Positions 25,974 to 34,046 of a stretch of DNA of 64,000 bases are shown one piece after another (position 1 is the stretch's first letter; every line of letters begins with the position of its first letter). A program made the translations under genes and the position numbers. The notes beneath the pieces are model-generated. The model saw only the letters and a program-made list of their open reading frames with translations, had not been told where the DNA came from and searched no databases. The DNA is from Robertkochia marina (GTDB lineage: Bacteria > Bacteroidota > Bacteroidia > Flavobacteriales > Flavobacteriaceae): contig NZ_SSMC01000002.1 in the NCBI RefSeq assembly GCF_004799345.1, positions 372,001 through 436,000 of the forward strand. The letters are read 5' to 3'.

Positions 25974-26013
25974 AAAAATTTATTTTCTATTGAATATTCG
26001 AAAATAAATTTTT
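25974..26013. repeat. 14-bp perfect inverted repeat, AT-rich
   Basis: Arms AAAAATTTATTTTC and GAAAATAAATTTTT with a 12-nt loop. It lies about 107 bp beyond the integrase stop codon. Candidate terminator, arm-binding site or part of an RNA. Confidence 0.55.
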
Positions 26014-26033
26014 GAAATGTGTTCTATTATCCC

Positions 26034-26082
26034 GAATCAAGCTCTTTTCCCGGAACAAGGTGTAGGGGAATGTGCTTGATTC
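26034..26082. repeat. Interrupted inverted repeat downstream of the integrase
   Basis: Outer arms GAATCAAGC (26034-26042) and GCTTGATTC (26074-26082) are exact complements; an inner TTCCC / GGGGAA pairing strengthens the fold. No T-run follows, so it is not a simple terminator. Confidence 0.55.
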
Positions 26083-26119
26083 ATTTAGCGAAAGGAAAGG
26101 ATGATTTGATTGAAGTTAC

Positions 26120-27331
26120 TTAATTAAACTTTTGCCTAAGTACTTCCATGTCTTGTTTAACTTTTTGATCCAGGATTTTCGCATAATGTTGGGTTGTCCT
26201 GAGATTTTTATGTCCCAGCATTTTACTCACGGATTCGATAGGCACACCATTGGAAAGGGTGACTGTTGTAGCAAAAGTATGTCTTGCCAGATGGGTTGAA
26301 AGATTTTTGCGAATTCCTGTCAAATCAGCAATTTCTTTTAAGTAAGCATTCATTTTTTGATTGGTAGGAACTGGAAGTAAATATGCCGAGGAGACTTTAT
26401 TTTGATCACGATTGTATTTGCTAATTATACCCCTAGGAATTGATAAAAGCGGTATGTTGCTTTTTGTTTTTGTTTTAGTTCGTCTTGTTTTTATCCATGC
26501 TGTACCATCCAAATCAAATTTGATATCATCTGCGTTTAGCTTCTTTACATCAGCATATGCCAGTCCGGTAAAACAGCAAAAAATGAATACATCGCGAACT
26601 TGTTCCAGGCGATCGATTCCAAAGTTTTTTTCCAGAAGTATAGAGATTTCACGCTCTGTAAGGAAATCTCTTTCTACCGGTTTTAGTTTCGAATTCCAGT
26701 TAATGAATGGATCTTTTTTTATCCATTCATTAGCAATGGCAATTCTGATTATTTTTTTAAAATTGGTTATATACTTTATAGCAGTATTGTGTCCGCAATT
26801 GCGTTCTGTTTTTAAGTAGTATTCGAATCCATTGATAAACTTTAGATCAACTTTAGATATCAGGAGGTCTTTCTTTTTATAGGCTTTTCTAATATAGTTT
26901 TCGACATGCATTTTTGCAGTTCGATATCGCTCTGCAGTTCCTGAAGCAAAATCTTTTCCTATAAGTGAGTCTACTTGATCATTGTGTTCCTTAAAGACCT
27001 CAAGCAACATCCTTTTTCTATCATCCTTTCCGAAATATGTATTTCGTAATGCCTTAGCTGTAAGCTCTCTATTTTCATTAATATATTGTTGGTGAATTTG
27101 TAATAATCTTGAACGAATATTGGATAGGTAATTATTTAATTCTTGACCGGAAGAATTGTTAAGGTTTACCATCCCAGCTTTGGCTATCCAGCGGGCTGGA
27201 TCCACTTTTCTATTTACACTAAATTCGACACGACTTCCATCTATGGTGATCCTTAAATAAATATTACAGAGTCCATTTATATCTGCCTTACTGGGTTTGA
27301 TAAAATAGCGAAAAGAGACACGTTGATTCAT
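26120..27331 (-). CDS. int: Tyrosine integrase of the element (IntDOT-like family)
   Basis: A 403-residue tyrosine recombinase that should integrate and excise the element. An N-terminal arm-binding domain (residues 1-100) and SAM-like core-binding domain (about 105-205, then FLTEREISILL) precede the catalytic domain. Catalytic residues seen: HLARH (His and Arg), LGHKN (His), HYAKI (nucleophile Tyr) and the lysine hairpin TKTKTKSNIPL. The first catalytic Arg, normally in TGLR, is replaced (TGLAYADV), a change also known for IntDOT of CTnDOT. The gene starts 248 bp from the 3' end of tRNA-Ser and is read away from it. Confidence 0.92.
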   Translation of the reverse strand: MNQRVSFRYFIKPSKADINGLCNIYLRITIDGSRVEFSVNRKVDPARWIAKAGMVNLNNSSGQELNNYLSNIRSRLLQIHQQYINENRELTAKALRNTYFGKDDRKRMLLEVFKEHNDQVDSLIGKDFASGTAERYRTAKMHVENYIRKAYKKKDLLISKVDLKFINGFEYYLKTERNCGHNTAIKYITNFKKIIRIAIANEWIKKDPFINWNSKLKPVERDFLTEREISILLEKNFGIDRLEQVRDVFIFCCFTGLAYADVKKLNADDIKFDLDGTAWIKTRRTKTKTKSNIPLLSIPRGIISKYNRDQNKVSSAYLLPVPTNQKMNAYLKEIADLTGIRKNLSTHLARHTFATTVTLSNGVPIESVSKMLGHKNLRTTQHYAKILDQKVKQDMEVLRQKFN

Positions 27332-27427
27332 TTTACATTAATTTCCCCCTTTTAAGGTAGAAAACATCCTTGAAAATCAAAAACGCAAAAAAGCACAAAT
27401 ACCAGTAAAATCAATGGTTTTGAGCTC

Positions 27428-27467
27428 ATTCGGGGGACTTTTTTGAAATTTGAAATCTCCCCCGAAT
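27428..27467. repeat. Inverted repeat between integrase and tRNA-Ser
   Basis: Perfect 10-bp arms ATTCGGGGGA and TCCCCCGAAT separated by 20 nt. It lies about 100 bp upstream of the integrase start, next to the expected attachment site. Candidate integrase or excisionase binding site, or a hairpin in the integrase leader. Confidence 0.55.
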
Positions 27468-27522
27468 TTGCCACTTTTTATAGCTTATTGTTTGATATCA
27501 AATGAAATCAATAAAAAAGAAA

Positions 27523-27553
27523 AACCCCGTAAACACTGGTGTTTTACGGGGTT
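27523..27553 (-). terminator. Terminator of the tRNA-Ser transcript
   Basis: Stem AACCCCGTAAA paired with TTTACGGGGTT; on the minus strand the stem runs into TTTTTCTTTTTT. It lies 26 bp after the 3' end of the tRNA gene. Confidence 0.85.
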
Positions 27554-27578
27554 TGGAGGAACTTTGAAGTTCGTTCAG

Positions 27579-27663
27579 CGGAGAAAGAGGGATTCGAACC
27601 CCCGGAGGTGTGACCCTCAACAGTTTTCAAGACTGCCGCATTCGACCACTCTGCCATTTCTCC
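27579..27663 (-). tRNA. tRNA-Ser(UGA)
   Basis: The 85-nt gene on the minus strand folds into a class II tRNA: acceptor GGAGAAA / TTTCTCC with G discriminator, D arm starting TGGCAGAGTGG, anticodon loop CTTGAAA (anticodon TGA), a long variable arm, and T arm GGGTTCGAATCCC. No CCA is encoded. Its 3' end faces the integrase gene, so it is the probable attachment gene of the element; the duplicated 3' end that should mark the far border was not found in the window. Confidence 0.95.
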
Positions 27664-27861
27664 GTGCATCTTACAGGCGTTTTATCCTGCGATTGCGGGT
27701 GCAAATATAGAAAGCTTTTTTGTTTTTCAACAACTATTTTCTGAATTTTTTTAGCCCCGGGTGTTGGTTAAAACAGCGTTTCCCTGCTATTCAGTGAATT
27801 AGCACTTTCCTGGTTGATTTTATTTCTAAAAACCTATTTTAGTACTACCTAAACCCTTACC

Positions 27862-28614
27862 ATGTCACCCATTCTGGAGATACTTATTCTAGTTGTTGTC
27901 GGTTTTATCGTCGGTGTTATCAATACCATCTCGGGAGGGGGCTCCATGCTCACCCTACCCATTCTCATCTTTTTTCTTGGCGATTCGGCAATGGCCAACG
28001 GAACTAACCGCGTTGCCATCTTTTTACAAACCATATCCTCTATTGCCGGATTTCGCTCTAAAGGACTTAAGGTGCCAAAAATAAGTACCTGGCTGGGGGT
28101 AACCGCTACCATCGGGGCCCTTATCGGCTCCTTGATCGCGGTTGAAATAGATGACCGGATCTTCAACCGCATCCTGGCTATTTTTATGATCGTGATCGTG
28201 GCTTTTATGATCATGAAACCTACTAAAAACCTGAACGATGCTTTAGAACGCTTTACCGGGAAGTACTTCTGGGGGAGTCTGCTGGCCTTTTTCCTGATTG
28301 GTATCTACGGAGGATTTCTCCAGGCAGGTACGGGGATATTTATGCTGCTGGCCCTCTCCACTATTAATCAAATGACCCTGGTGCGTTCTAACCTGGTAAA
28401 GGCCGTGGTCATGCTCATCTATACCGCGGCAAGTCTGTCCGTGTTCTTTTGGTATGATAAGGTGGATCTTAAATACGGACTCCTGCTTGCCTCCGGACAA
28501 TTCGTAGGAGGGTGGATGAGCAGTCGCTGGTCAGTAAATAAGGGAGATGGTCTTGTAAAGACGTTCCTGATCATTATGGTGATCGCCATGGCCGTTAAAC
28601 TCTGGCTGTTTTAA
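27862..28614 (+). CDS. TSUP family (TauE/SafE-like) membrane transporter
   Basis: A 250-residue inner-membrane protein with about eight hydrophobic segments in two similar halves. It shows the family's first-repeat motif GVINTISGGGSMLTLP and second-repeat motif FLQAGTGIFMLLALS. The family exports sulfite, sulfoacetate or related organic anions; substrate unknown here. It is the first chromosomal gene to the right of tRNA-Ser and precedes a nitroreductase on the same strand by 59 bp. Confidence 0.88.
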   Translation: MSPILEILILVVVGFIVGVINTISGGGSMLTLPILIFFLGDSAMANGTNRVAIFLQTISSIAGFRSKGLKVPKISTWLGVTATIGALIGSLIAVEIDDRIFNRILAIFMIVIVAFMIMKPTKNLNDALERFTGKYFWGSLLAFFLIGIYGGFLQAGTGIFMLLALSTINQMTLVRSNLVKAVVMLIYTAASLSVFFWYDKVDLKYGLLLASGQFVGGWMSSRWSVNKGDGLVKTFLIIMVIAMAVKLWLF

Positions 28615-28673
28615 GGGTTTCTTCACAGCCACATCTTTTGAAATGCCTTATTTTTGTGCCAAAATTGCTCAGA

Positions 28674-29303
28674 ATGAATGTAATCGATGCCCTGAAATGG
28701 CGTTATGCCACCAAGAAATTTGATCCTGAAAAGAAACTTTCTTCAGATAAGATAGATACGCTAAAAAAGGCTTTCAACCTCACCGCCACTTCCTTTGGTC
28801 TTCAGCCGGTAAAACTGCTAGTGATCAGTGACCAGGCCATCAAGGAAGAACTGGTAGCACATAGTTTCAACCAGCAGCAGGTAGCTGATGCCTCTCATCT
28901 CCTGGTTTTTGCGGTAGAAACCGATCTGGATAAAGATTATATTAATGGTTATTTCAACAGGGTAAAAGACATCCGGCAAACCCCCGATGAGATCCTCAAG
29001 CCCTTCAGGGAATATCTGGAGGGGTCGGTTACCGCCATGGAGGATACCACTAAGAGAGAATGGATCGCGAAACAGGCCTACCTGGCCATGGGCAACCTTT
29101 TAACCGTTTGTGCCCTGGAGCAGATCGATGCCTGCCCGATGGAAGGGTTTGTGGCCCCGGAATACGACCGTATCCTGAACCTGAAGGAAAAAGGACTTAC
29201 TGCGGTATTGTCGATGCCTGTAGGGTTCCGTGCAAATGATGATATGTTTGCAGAAATGAAGAAGGTGCGAAAAGAGCTGACTGAAAGTATTCTTGAGATC
29301 TAA
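28674..29303 (+). CDS. Nitroreductase family NAD(P)H oxidoreductase
   Basis: A 209-residue flavoenzyme. It has the N-terminal WRYATKKFDP motif (FMN phosphate contact), NLTATSFGLQPVKLLVIS, and the C-terminal AVLSMPVGFRANDD segment, as in NfsB/DrgA-like quinone and nitro-compound reductases. ATG at 28674 is preferred because the family starts just before the RYATKKF motif; the track of open frame extends 12 codons further upstream without conservation. Confidence 0.88.
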   Translation: MNVIDALKWRYATKKFDPEKKLSSDKIDTLKKAFNLTATSFGLQPVKLLVISDQAIKEELVAHSFNQQQVADASHLLVFAVETDLDKDYINGYFNRVKDIRQTPDEILKPFREYLEGSVTAMEDTTKREWIAKQAYLAMGNLLTVCALEQIDACPMEGFVAPEYDRILNLKEKGLTAVLSMPVGFRANDDMFAEMKKVRKELTESILEI

Positions 29304-29326
29304 ATCACATTCTTCATTTTAGATGG

Positions 29327-29357
29327 TCTGTTAGGTCATCAACCTTTTCTATATTTG
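29327..29357 (+). promoter_or_regulatory. Bacteroidetes-type promoter of the aminotransferase gene
   Basis: TATATTTG (29350-29357) fits the TAnnTTTG -7 box, and TTTT (29327-29330) lies exactly 19 nt before it in the -33 position. It is 23 bp upstream of the ATG at 29381. Confidence 0.6.
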
Positions 29358-29380
29358 AGGGTATTTGAAAATAAAAAAGA

Positions 29381-30574
29381 ATGCCCGGATTCGAATTATT
29401 TGGAGAAAAGGAACGACACGAAGTAAATAAAGTATTGGATACCGGAGTGCTGATGCGCTACGGATTTGACGGTATGAGACAAGGGCAGTGGAAGGCGTTA
29501 GAGCTGGAAACTGCCCTTGCCCGTAGAATGGGCACCCGCTATGCTCAGTTGGTAAGCAGCGGTACTGCTGCGCTAACCGTGGCCATGGCCAGTGCCGGGG
29601 TAGGGGCCGGAGATGAAGTCATCCTGCCCACCTTTACTTTTGTGGCCAGCTTTGAGGCTGTTCTGGCTTTAGGAGCCCTTCCCATCCTGGTTGATATTGA
29701 TGATACCCTGACCCTTGATCCCGAAGCGGTGGAAAAAGCCATTACTACCAAAACAAAGGTGGTCATGCCCGTGCATATGTGTGGCTCTATGGCCGATCTG
29801 TCTGCCCTGAGATCTATTTGTGAGAAGTATAAGCTTTTACTGCTGGAAGATGCCTGCCAGGCCATTGGCGGCACCTATGAAGGAAAACCCCTGGGGAGTT
29901 ATGGCGATGTAGGGTGTTTCTCTTTTGATTATGTCAAAACAATTACCTGCGGTGAGGGGGGTGCCCTGATCACCAATAATGAAAGTATTAAGAAAAATGC
30001 CGACCACTTTTCTGATCACGGACATGATCATGTGGGGAACGACAGGGGGGCAGAGGGTCATCCTTTTTTGGGGTACAACTATAGAATCTCAGAATTAAAT
30101 GCTGCCGTAGGGGTAGCGCAGTTGGAGCGACTTGACGAATTTCTGGCGCTTCAGAAAAAACATTATTCCATACTCAGAGATGCCATTTCGAATATTCCCG
30201 GGGTGACCTTTAGACGAGTGCCCGAAGGTGGGGAAGAAAATTATTCGTTCCTGAACTTTTTTATGGCGGACGAGCATATAGCGAGGAATACCCATAAGGC
30301 GCTGTCAGAAGCCGGTATTGACGGTTGTTTCTATTGGTTCGACAATAACTGGCACTACGTTAAAAAATGGGATCACCTGAAGAACCTGAATAGCCTTGGC
30401 CCGATAGCCAAGGAGGTCAGAGCTCAATTACCCGATTACCACAAGATGGATTTTTCGGCTTCCCATCACTGGATGGGCAGAAACATTTCACTACTTATAA
30501 AGATCGGGTGGACCGAAAAAGAAGTCAGGGATCGGGGAGAAAATATAAAGGCTGTTTTATCAAAAGGGGTTTAA
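29381..30574 (+). CDS. DegT/DnrJ/EryC1/StrS family PLP aminotransferase
   Basis: A 397-residue PLP enzyme of the sugar-aminotransferase superfamily. It has the PLP phosphate-site SSGTAALTVAM, the aspartate region LEDACQAIGG, and the Schiff-base lysine in CFSFDYVKTITCGEGG; GYNYRISELNAAVG is the family's substrate-loop motif. No sugar-nucleotide genes lie beside it, so its substrate cannot be named. Its last codon overlaps the convergent PhzF gene by 4 bp. Confidence 0.9.
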   Translation: MPGFELFGEKERHEVNKVLDTGVLMRYGFDGMRQGQWKALELETALARRMGTRYAQLVSSGTAALTVAMASAGVGAGDEVILPTFTFVASFEAVLALGALPILVDIDDTLTLDPEAVEKAITTKTKVVMPVHMCGSMADLSALRSICEKYKLLLLEDACQAIGGTYEGKPLGSYGDVGCFSFDYVKTITCGEGGALITNNESIKKNADHFSDHGHDHVGNDRGAEGHPFLGYNYRISELNAAVGVAQLERLDEFLALQKKHYSILRDAISNIPGVTFRRVPEGGEENYSFLNFFMADEHIARNTHKALSEAGIDGCFYWFDNNWHYVKKWDHLKNLNSLGPIAKEVRAQLPDYHKMDFSASHHWMGRNISLLIKIGWTEKEVRDRGENIKAVLSKGV

Positions 30575-31356
30575 ACAACTATTTCTCCTTTTAAGTAAAG
30601 CCTTGTATTCCCGCTTATGATCACACGTTCTCCTTTGTCTTCACAATGAAGATATCCTTTACGGGATGATAATTGCATGGCAGAGAGTTCAGTTTTCCCC
30701 AGAATATTACTCCAGTATGGGGTCAGGGTAGTATGCGCTGAACCCGTTACAGGATCTTCATCGACACCTGATTGTGGCGCAAAAAATCGGGATACAAAGT
30801 CAACATCAGTACCCATGGCGGTAACAATGATTCCCCTGGCTTCAATCTTTCTGATGGTCTCTATATGTGGTTCAAGGTTCTTGATGTCTTCTTCAGAATT
30901 GTACACCAGCATGATATCTGTTTTGCCCTTAAAGGCCCCGATGGGTTCTATATCAAAACAGGATTTAAGCTGTTTGGAAACAGCAATAGCAGTTACAGGA
31001 TCTGCCGGAAAGTTGAGGCTCAGTTCATCATTTGTTTTCTTCACCTGCAATTCACCGCTTCTGGGGGAGTAAAATTTAATGACATCACCCTCATGACCTT
31101 CTTCAAAGAATAATACATGAGCTGTGGCCAGGGTGGCGTGTCCGCAGAGATCTACTTCGGTGGTAGGGGTAAACCAGCGCAGTTCATAGTGTTCATCTTT
31201 TTTAACGTAAAATGCCGTTTCTGCCAGGTTGTTTTCCATGGCTATTTGTTGCATAAGGCTGTCATGTGGCCATTGCTCCAGTGGGCAAACAGCCGCAGGA
31301 TTCCCTGAAAAGGCTTCCCTGGCAAAAGCATCGACCTGATAGATCTTTAATTTCAT
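30571..31356 (-). CDS. PhzF family isomerase/epimerase
   Basis: A 261-residue protein of the PhzF (diaminopimelate epimerase-like) fold. N-terminal KIYQVDAFAREAFSGNPAAV and the NNLAETAFYV motif with the conserved catalytic Glu are clear, as are DLCGHATLATAHVLF and DEDPVTGSAH. Most members outside phenazine clusters have no known substrate. It is monocistronic and convergent to the aminotransferase gene. Confidence 0.9.
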   Translation of the reverse strand: MKLKIYQVDAFAREAFSGNPAAVCPLEQWPHDSLMQQIAMENNLAETAFYVKKDEHYELRWFTPTTEVDLCGHATLATAHVLFFEEGHEGDVIKFYSPRSGELQVKKTNDELSLNFPADPVTAIAVSKQLKSCFDIEPIGAFKGKTDIMLVYNSEEDIKNLEPHIETIRKIEARGIIVTAMGTDVDFVSRFFAPQSGVDEDPVTGSAHTTLTPYWSNILGKTELSAMQLSSRKGYLHCEDKGERVIISGNTRLYLKGEIVV

Positions 31357-31421
31357 CTGTTTCGTTTAATTACCTTACTAAAGTTATAGAATCTTTTTTT
31401 GGATGACTCCCTGAACTAAAT

Positions 31422-31452
31422 AAAAAAGCTCCTGAAAACAGGAGCTTTTTTT
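31422..31452. terminator. Bidirectional terminator between PhzF and dipeptidase genes
   Basis: Thirteen-base-pair stem AAAAAAGCTCCTG / CAGGAGCTTTTTT with AAAA loop, giving T-runs on both strands. It lies after the dipeptidase stop on the minus strand. Confidence 0.85.
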
Positions 31453-31473
31453 AATATGGATTGCGGTAAATTA

Positions 31474-32787
31474 TTATGAATCTTGTTGTTGCAGCTCTTG
31501 AGCTACCTTCTCTACTTCTTCCATTACTCTGAGCAGGTTTCCTCCCCAAAGCATTTTGATCTGTTCCTCGGTATACCCGCGTTTTACCAATTCCAGGGTT
31601 ACATTGAAGGTCTCTGAAGCATCATTCCATCCGTAGATACCTCCTCCGCCATCAAAGTCGGAGCTGATCCCTACATGTTCGAGTCCGATCTTTTCAACCA
31701 GGTAGTCAATGTGGTCAACAAAATCAGAAACATCCACCGGATCGGCTACCTTACTGAAGGAGTCGATATCGGATTGAATCGAGGCTTTGAATTCATTGTA
31801 GGCAGCGTAGTAAGCATTGCGCTCTTCGGCAGGTAATTGACGGGCTTCACTTCTGTCCATTAAGTTAAATCCGGCTGCTTCTGCCTTTTCGGCCATCATT
31901 TCCTGAAGTGCTGTATTAAACTTTTGATGTTTTTCGGTATCTACGTAATTACTGAAGGCAACTGTTTGAACAACGCCTCCGTTCTCTTTGATCCAGCCTA
32001 ATTGTTCATCATCCAGGTTTCTGCTGTGATCGCAAACTGCTCTTGCAGAAGAGTGAGAAGCTATTACAGGAGCTTTAGAAAGCTCGATCATTTGTTTGAT
32101 CGCTTCTTTAGAAGGGTGAGAGATATCTACCATCATCCCGTACTTGTTCATTTCTTTGATCACCTCTTTTCCGAGATCGCTAAGTCCGTTGTGCAACCAG
32201 GTACTGTCGGCCTCTCCTGTATTTGAATCAGAAAGCTGGCTGTGGCCCTGGTGAGCCAGCGACATATAACGTCCTCCCAGGTCATAGAACTTCTTCACAT
32301 TGGTGATGTCGGTTCCCACGGGATAACCATTCTCGATACCGATCATAGCTACTTTTTTACCCTCTGTGGTAATACGCCTTACATCTTCGGCAGTGTAAGC
32401 TAATTCGATGTCTTCAGGAGCGATCTCTTCGGCCAGTTTATGAATGGCCTCGAACTTGCTCATAGCATTGGCGTAGGCATTTGTATAGCCTACCTCATTG
32501 AGCTCTTCCTGACCGGTATATACAATAAACCAGGCCACGTCTAATTGACCTTCCTCCATTTTTGGCAGGGTGATCTGGGTGTGAAGATCCTGGGTGTAGT
32601 TAATAGAATCGGTAAAGTTATTTACATTGATATCGCAATGGGTATCAATGGTAATGACCTTCTCGTGAATGGCCTTGGCCAGTGCCAGGGTGTCTACGGT
32701 AGATGCTGCTTGTGCAGTATTTTCATTTTGGTTTTTACAAGAAACTACAGCCATAGCTGCAGTCAGGTATAGTAAGGTTTTGCGCAT
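31474..32787 (-). CDS. M19 renal-dipeptidase-like lipoprotein
   Basis: A 437-residue zinc dipeptidase. The signal peptide ends in a lipobox, MAVVSC at about residues 13-18, so it is likely lipid-anchored in the envelope. M19 zinc ligands are visible in IDTHCDIN (HxD), the IGIENGYPVG glutamate, VDISHPSKEA (His) and PVIASHSSARAVCDH (His), followed by GISSDFDGGG. It probably trims dipeptides during peptide use. Confidence 0.93.
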   Translation of the reverse strand: MRKTLLYLTAAMAVVSCKNQNENTAQAASTVDTLALAKAIHEKVITIDTHCDINVNNFTDSINYTQDLHTQITLPKMEEGQLDVAWFIVYTGQEELNEVGYTNAYANAMSKFEAIHKLAEEIAPEDIELAYTAEDVRRITTEGKKVAMIGIENGYPVGTDITNVKKFYDLGGRYMSLAHQGHSQLSDSNTGEADSTWLHNGLSDLGKEVIKEMNKYGMMVDISHPSKEAIKQMIELSKAPVIASHSSARAVCDHSRNLDDEQLGWIKENGGVVQTVAFSNYVDTEKHQKFNTALQEMMAEKAEAAGFNLMDRSEARQLPAEERNAYYAAYNEFKASIQSDIDSFSKVADPVDVSDFVDHIDYLVEKIGLEHVGISSDFDGGGGIYGWNDASETFNVTLELVKRGYTEEQIKMLWGGNLLRVMEEVEKVAQELQQQDS

Positions 32788-32872
32788 AAAATAAAATTTA
32801 TGCTGAAAGTAGCCTTTTTAAGGCAAATTCTCAAAAAACTGTGAATTAAATAAAACCAAAAATAGAAGCCGA

Positions 32873-34006
32873 TCAGTAATTCACATACTCTACGATCTCC
32901 AGCCCATAGCCAATGATACCCACTCTTTTGGTTTGGGTGGAGTTCGACATCAGCCTGATCTTGGAAATGTCAAGGTCGTGAAGTATCTGAGCTCCAATAC
33001 CGAAGTCTTTATTGTCCATAACGATCTTAGGTGCTTTCATCTCACCATCCTGTTGGATCTGCTTGAGTTCTTTCAGACGGTTGAGCAGGTTGTAAGAACT
33101 GCTTTCCTGGTTGATAAAAACAATGGCACCGCGTTCTTCCTCATTTAAAGCACGGAACATATCATCCAGTTTTTTGTCGGCATTGTTCGTAAGCGTACCA
33201 AGGATGTCGTTATTGACCAGGGTTGAATTAATACGGGTTAGCACCGGCTCGTTCGGTTTCCAGGAACCTTTTGTCAGGGCCAGGTGAATCTGGTCGTTGG
33301 TAGTTTGTTTATAAGCCCTGAGTCGGTAGGTGCCGAAACGGGTTTTAATATCAAAATCTTCTCTCTTTTCGATCAGACTGTCGTGCTGCATGCGGTAGGC
33401 CACCAGGTCTTCGATGCTTACGATCTTGAGGTCAAATTTCTCAGCCACCTCCACTAATTGTGGCAGCCTGGCCATGGTGCCGTCTTCATTCATGATCTCT
33501 ACGATCACTCCTGCAGGATCAAGACCGGCCAGTCTTGCCAGGTCAATGGCCGCCTCGGTATGTCCGGTTCTTCTCAAAACACCACCTTCTTTAGCTGCCA
33601 GGGGGAAGATATGCCCTGGACGTGCCAGGTCGCGGGGTTTTGTTGAGTTATTGGTCAAGGCCTGAATGGTCAGGGAACGGTCTGATGCAGAAATTCCGGT
33701 GGTTACCCCGTGGCCGCGAAGGTCTACAGAAACCGTAAAGGCAGTCTCCATAGGGTCGGAGTTATTGGTTACCATAGGGTGCAGGTCCAGTTCTTTACAG
33801 CGCTTTTCGGTAAGAGGAGTACAAATTAAACCCCTTCCGTGTTGAGCCATAAAGTTGATCATTTCGGGAGATACCTTTTCGGCAGCTGCTACAAAATCTC
33901 CTTCATTCTCCCGGTTCTCATCATCTACAACGATAACTACTTTTCCGGCGCGGATATCAGAGATGGCTTCTTCTATGGTATTGAGTTGAATTTCTTTTTC
34001 AGACAT
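32873..34006 (-). CDS. ribB: 3,4-dihydroxy-2-butanone 4-phosphate synthase with degenerate GTP cyclohydrolase II domain
   Basis: A 377-residue riboflavin-pathway protein. Residues 1-205 are a complete RibB domain: [22 protein letters not shown], and [17 protein letters not shown]. The C-terminal half has the RibA fold, but the zinc-cysteine motif (SECLTGD...RCDCG in active enzymes) reads [15 protein letters not shown]...NNADKKL, with all three cysteines gone. The HRQEGRGIG part is also altered (INQESSSYN). So it should make dihydroxybutanone phosphate but not open GTP. ATG at 34006 is preferred to 34024. It is read after the lptG gene, 40 bp away. Confidence 0.92.
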   Translation of the reverse strand: MSEKEIQLNTIEEAISDIRAGKVVIVVDDENRENEGDFVAAAEKVSPEMINFMAQHGRGLICTPLTEKRCKELDLHPMVTNNSDPMETAFTVSVDLRGHGVTTGISASDRSLTIQALTNNSTKPRDLARPGHIFPLAAKEGGVLRRTGHTEAAIDLARLAGLDPAGVIVEIMNEDGTMARLPQLVEVAEKFDLKIVSIEDLVAYRMQHDSLIEKREDFDIKTRFGTYRLRAYKQTTNDQIHLALTKGSWKPNEPVLTRINSTLVNNDILGTLTNNADKKLDDMFRALNEEERGAIVFINQESSSYNLLNRLKELKQIQQDGEMKAPKIVMDNKDFGIGAQILHDLDISKIRLMSNSTQTKRVGIIGYGLEIVEYVNY

Positions 34007-34046
34007 GATGTTCACAGACTTCATCAGGAATTTTCGGCAAAGATAC

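Larger units (their letters stand above)
25405..26119. other. Intergenic region with several hairpins beside the integrase
   Basis: About 715 bp with no convincing protein gene on either strand. It contains a terminator-like hairpin (25536-25556), a perfect 24-bp palindrome (25602-25625), a 40-bp inverted repeat (25974-26013) and a 49-bp interrupted inverted repeat (26034-26082). These lie on the downstream side of the integrase gene. Confidence 0.6.
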
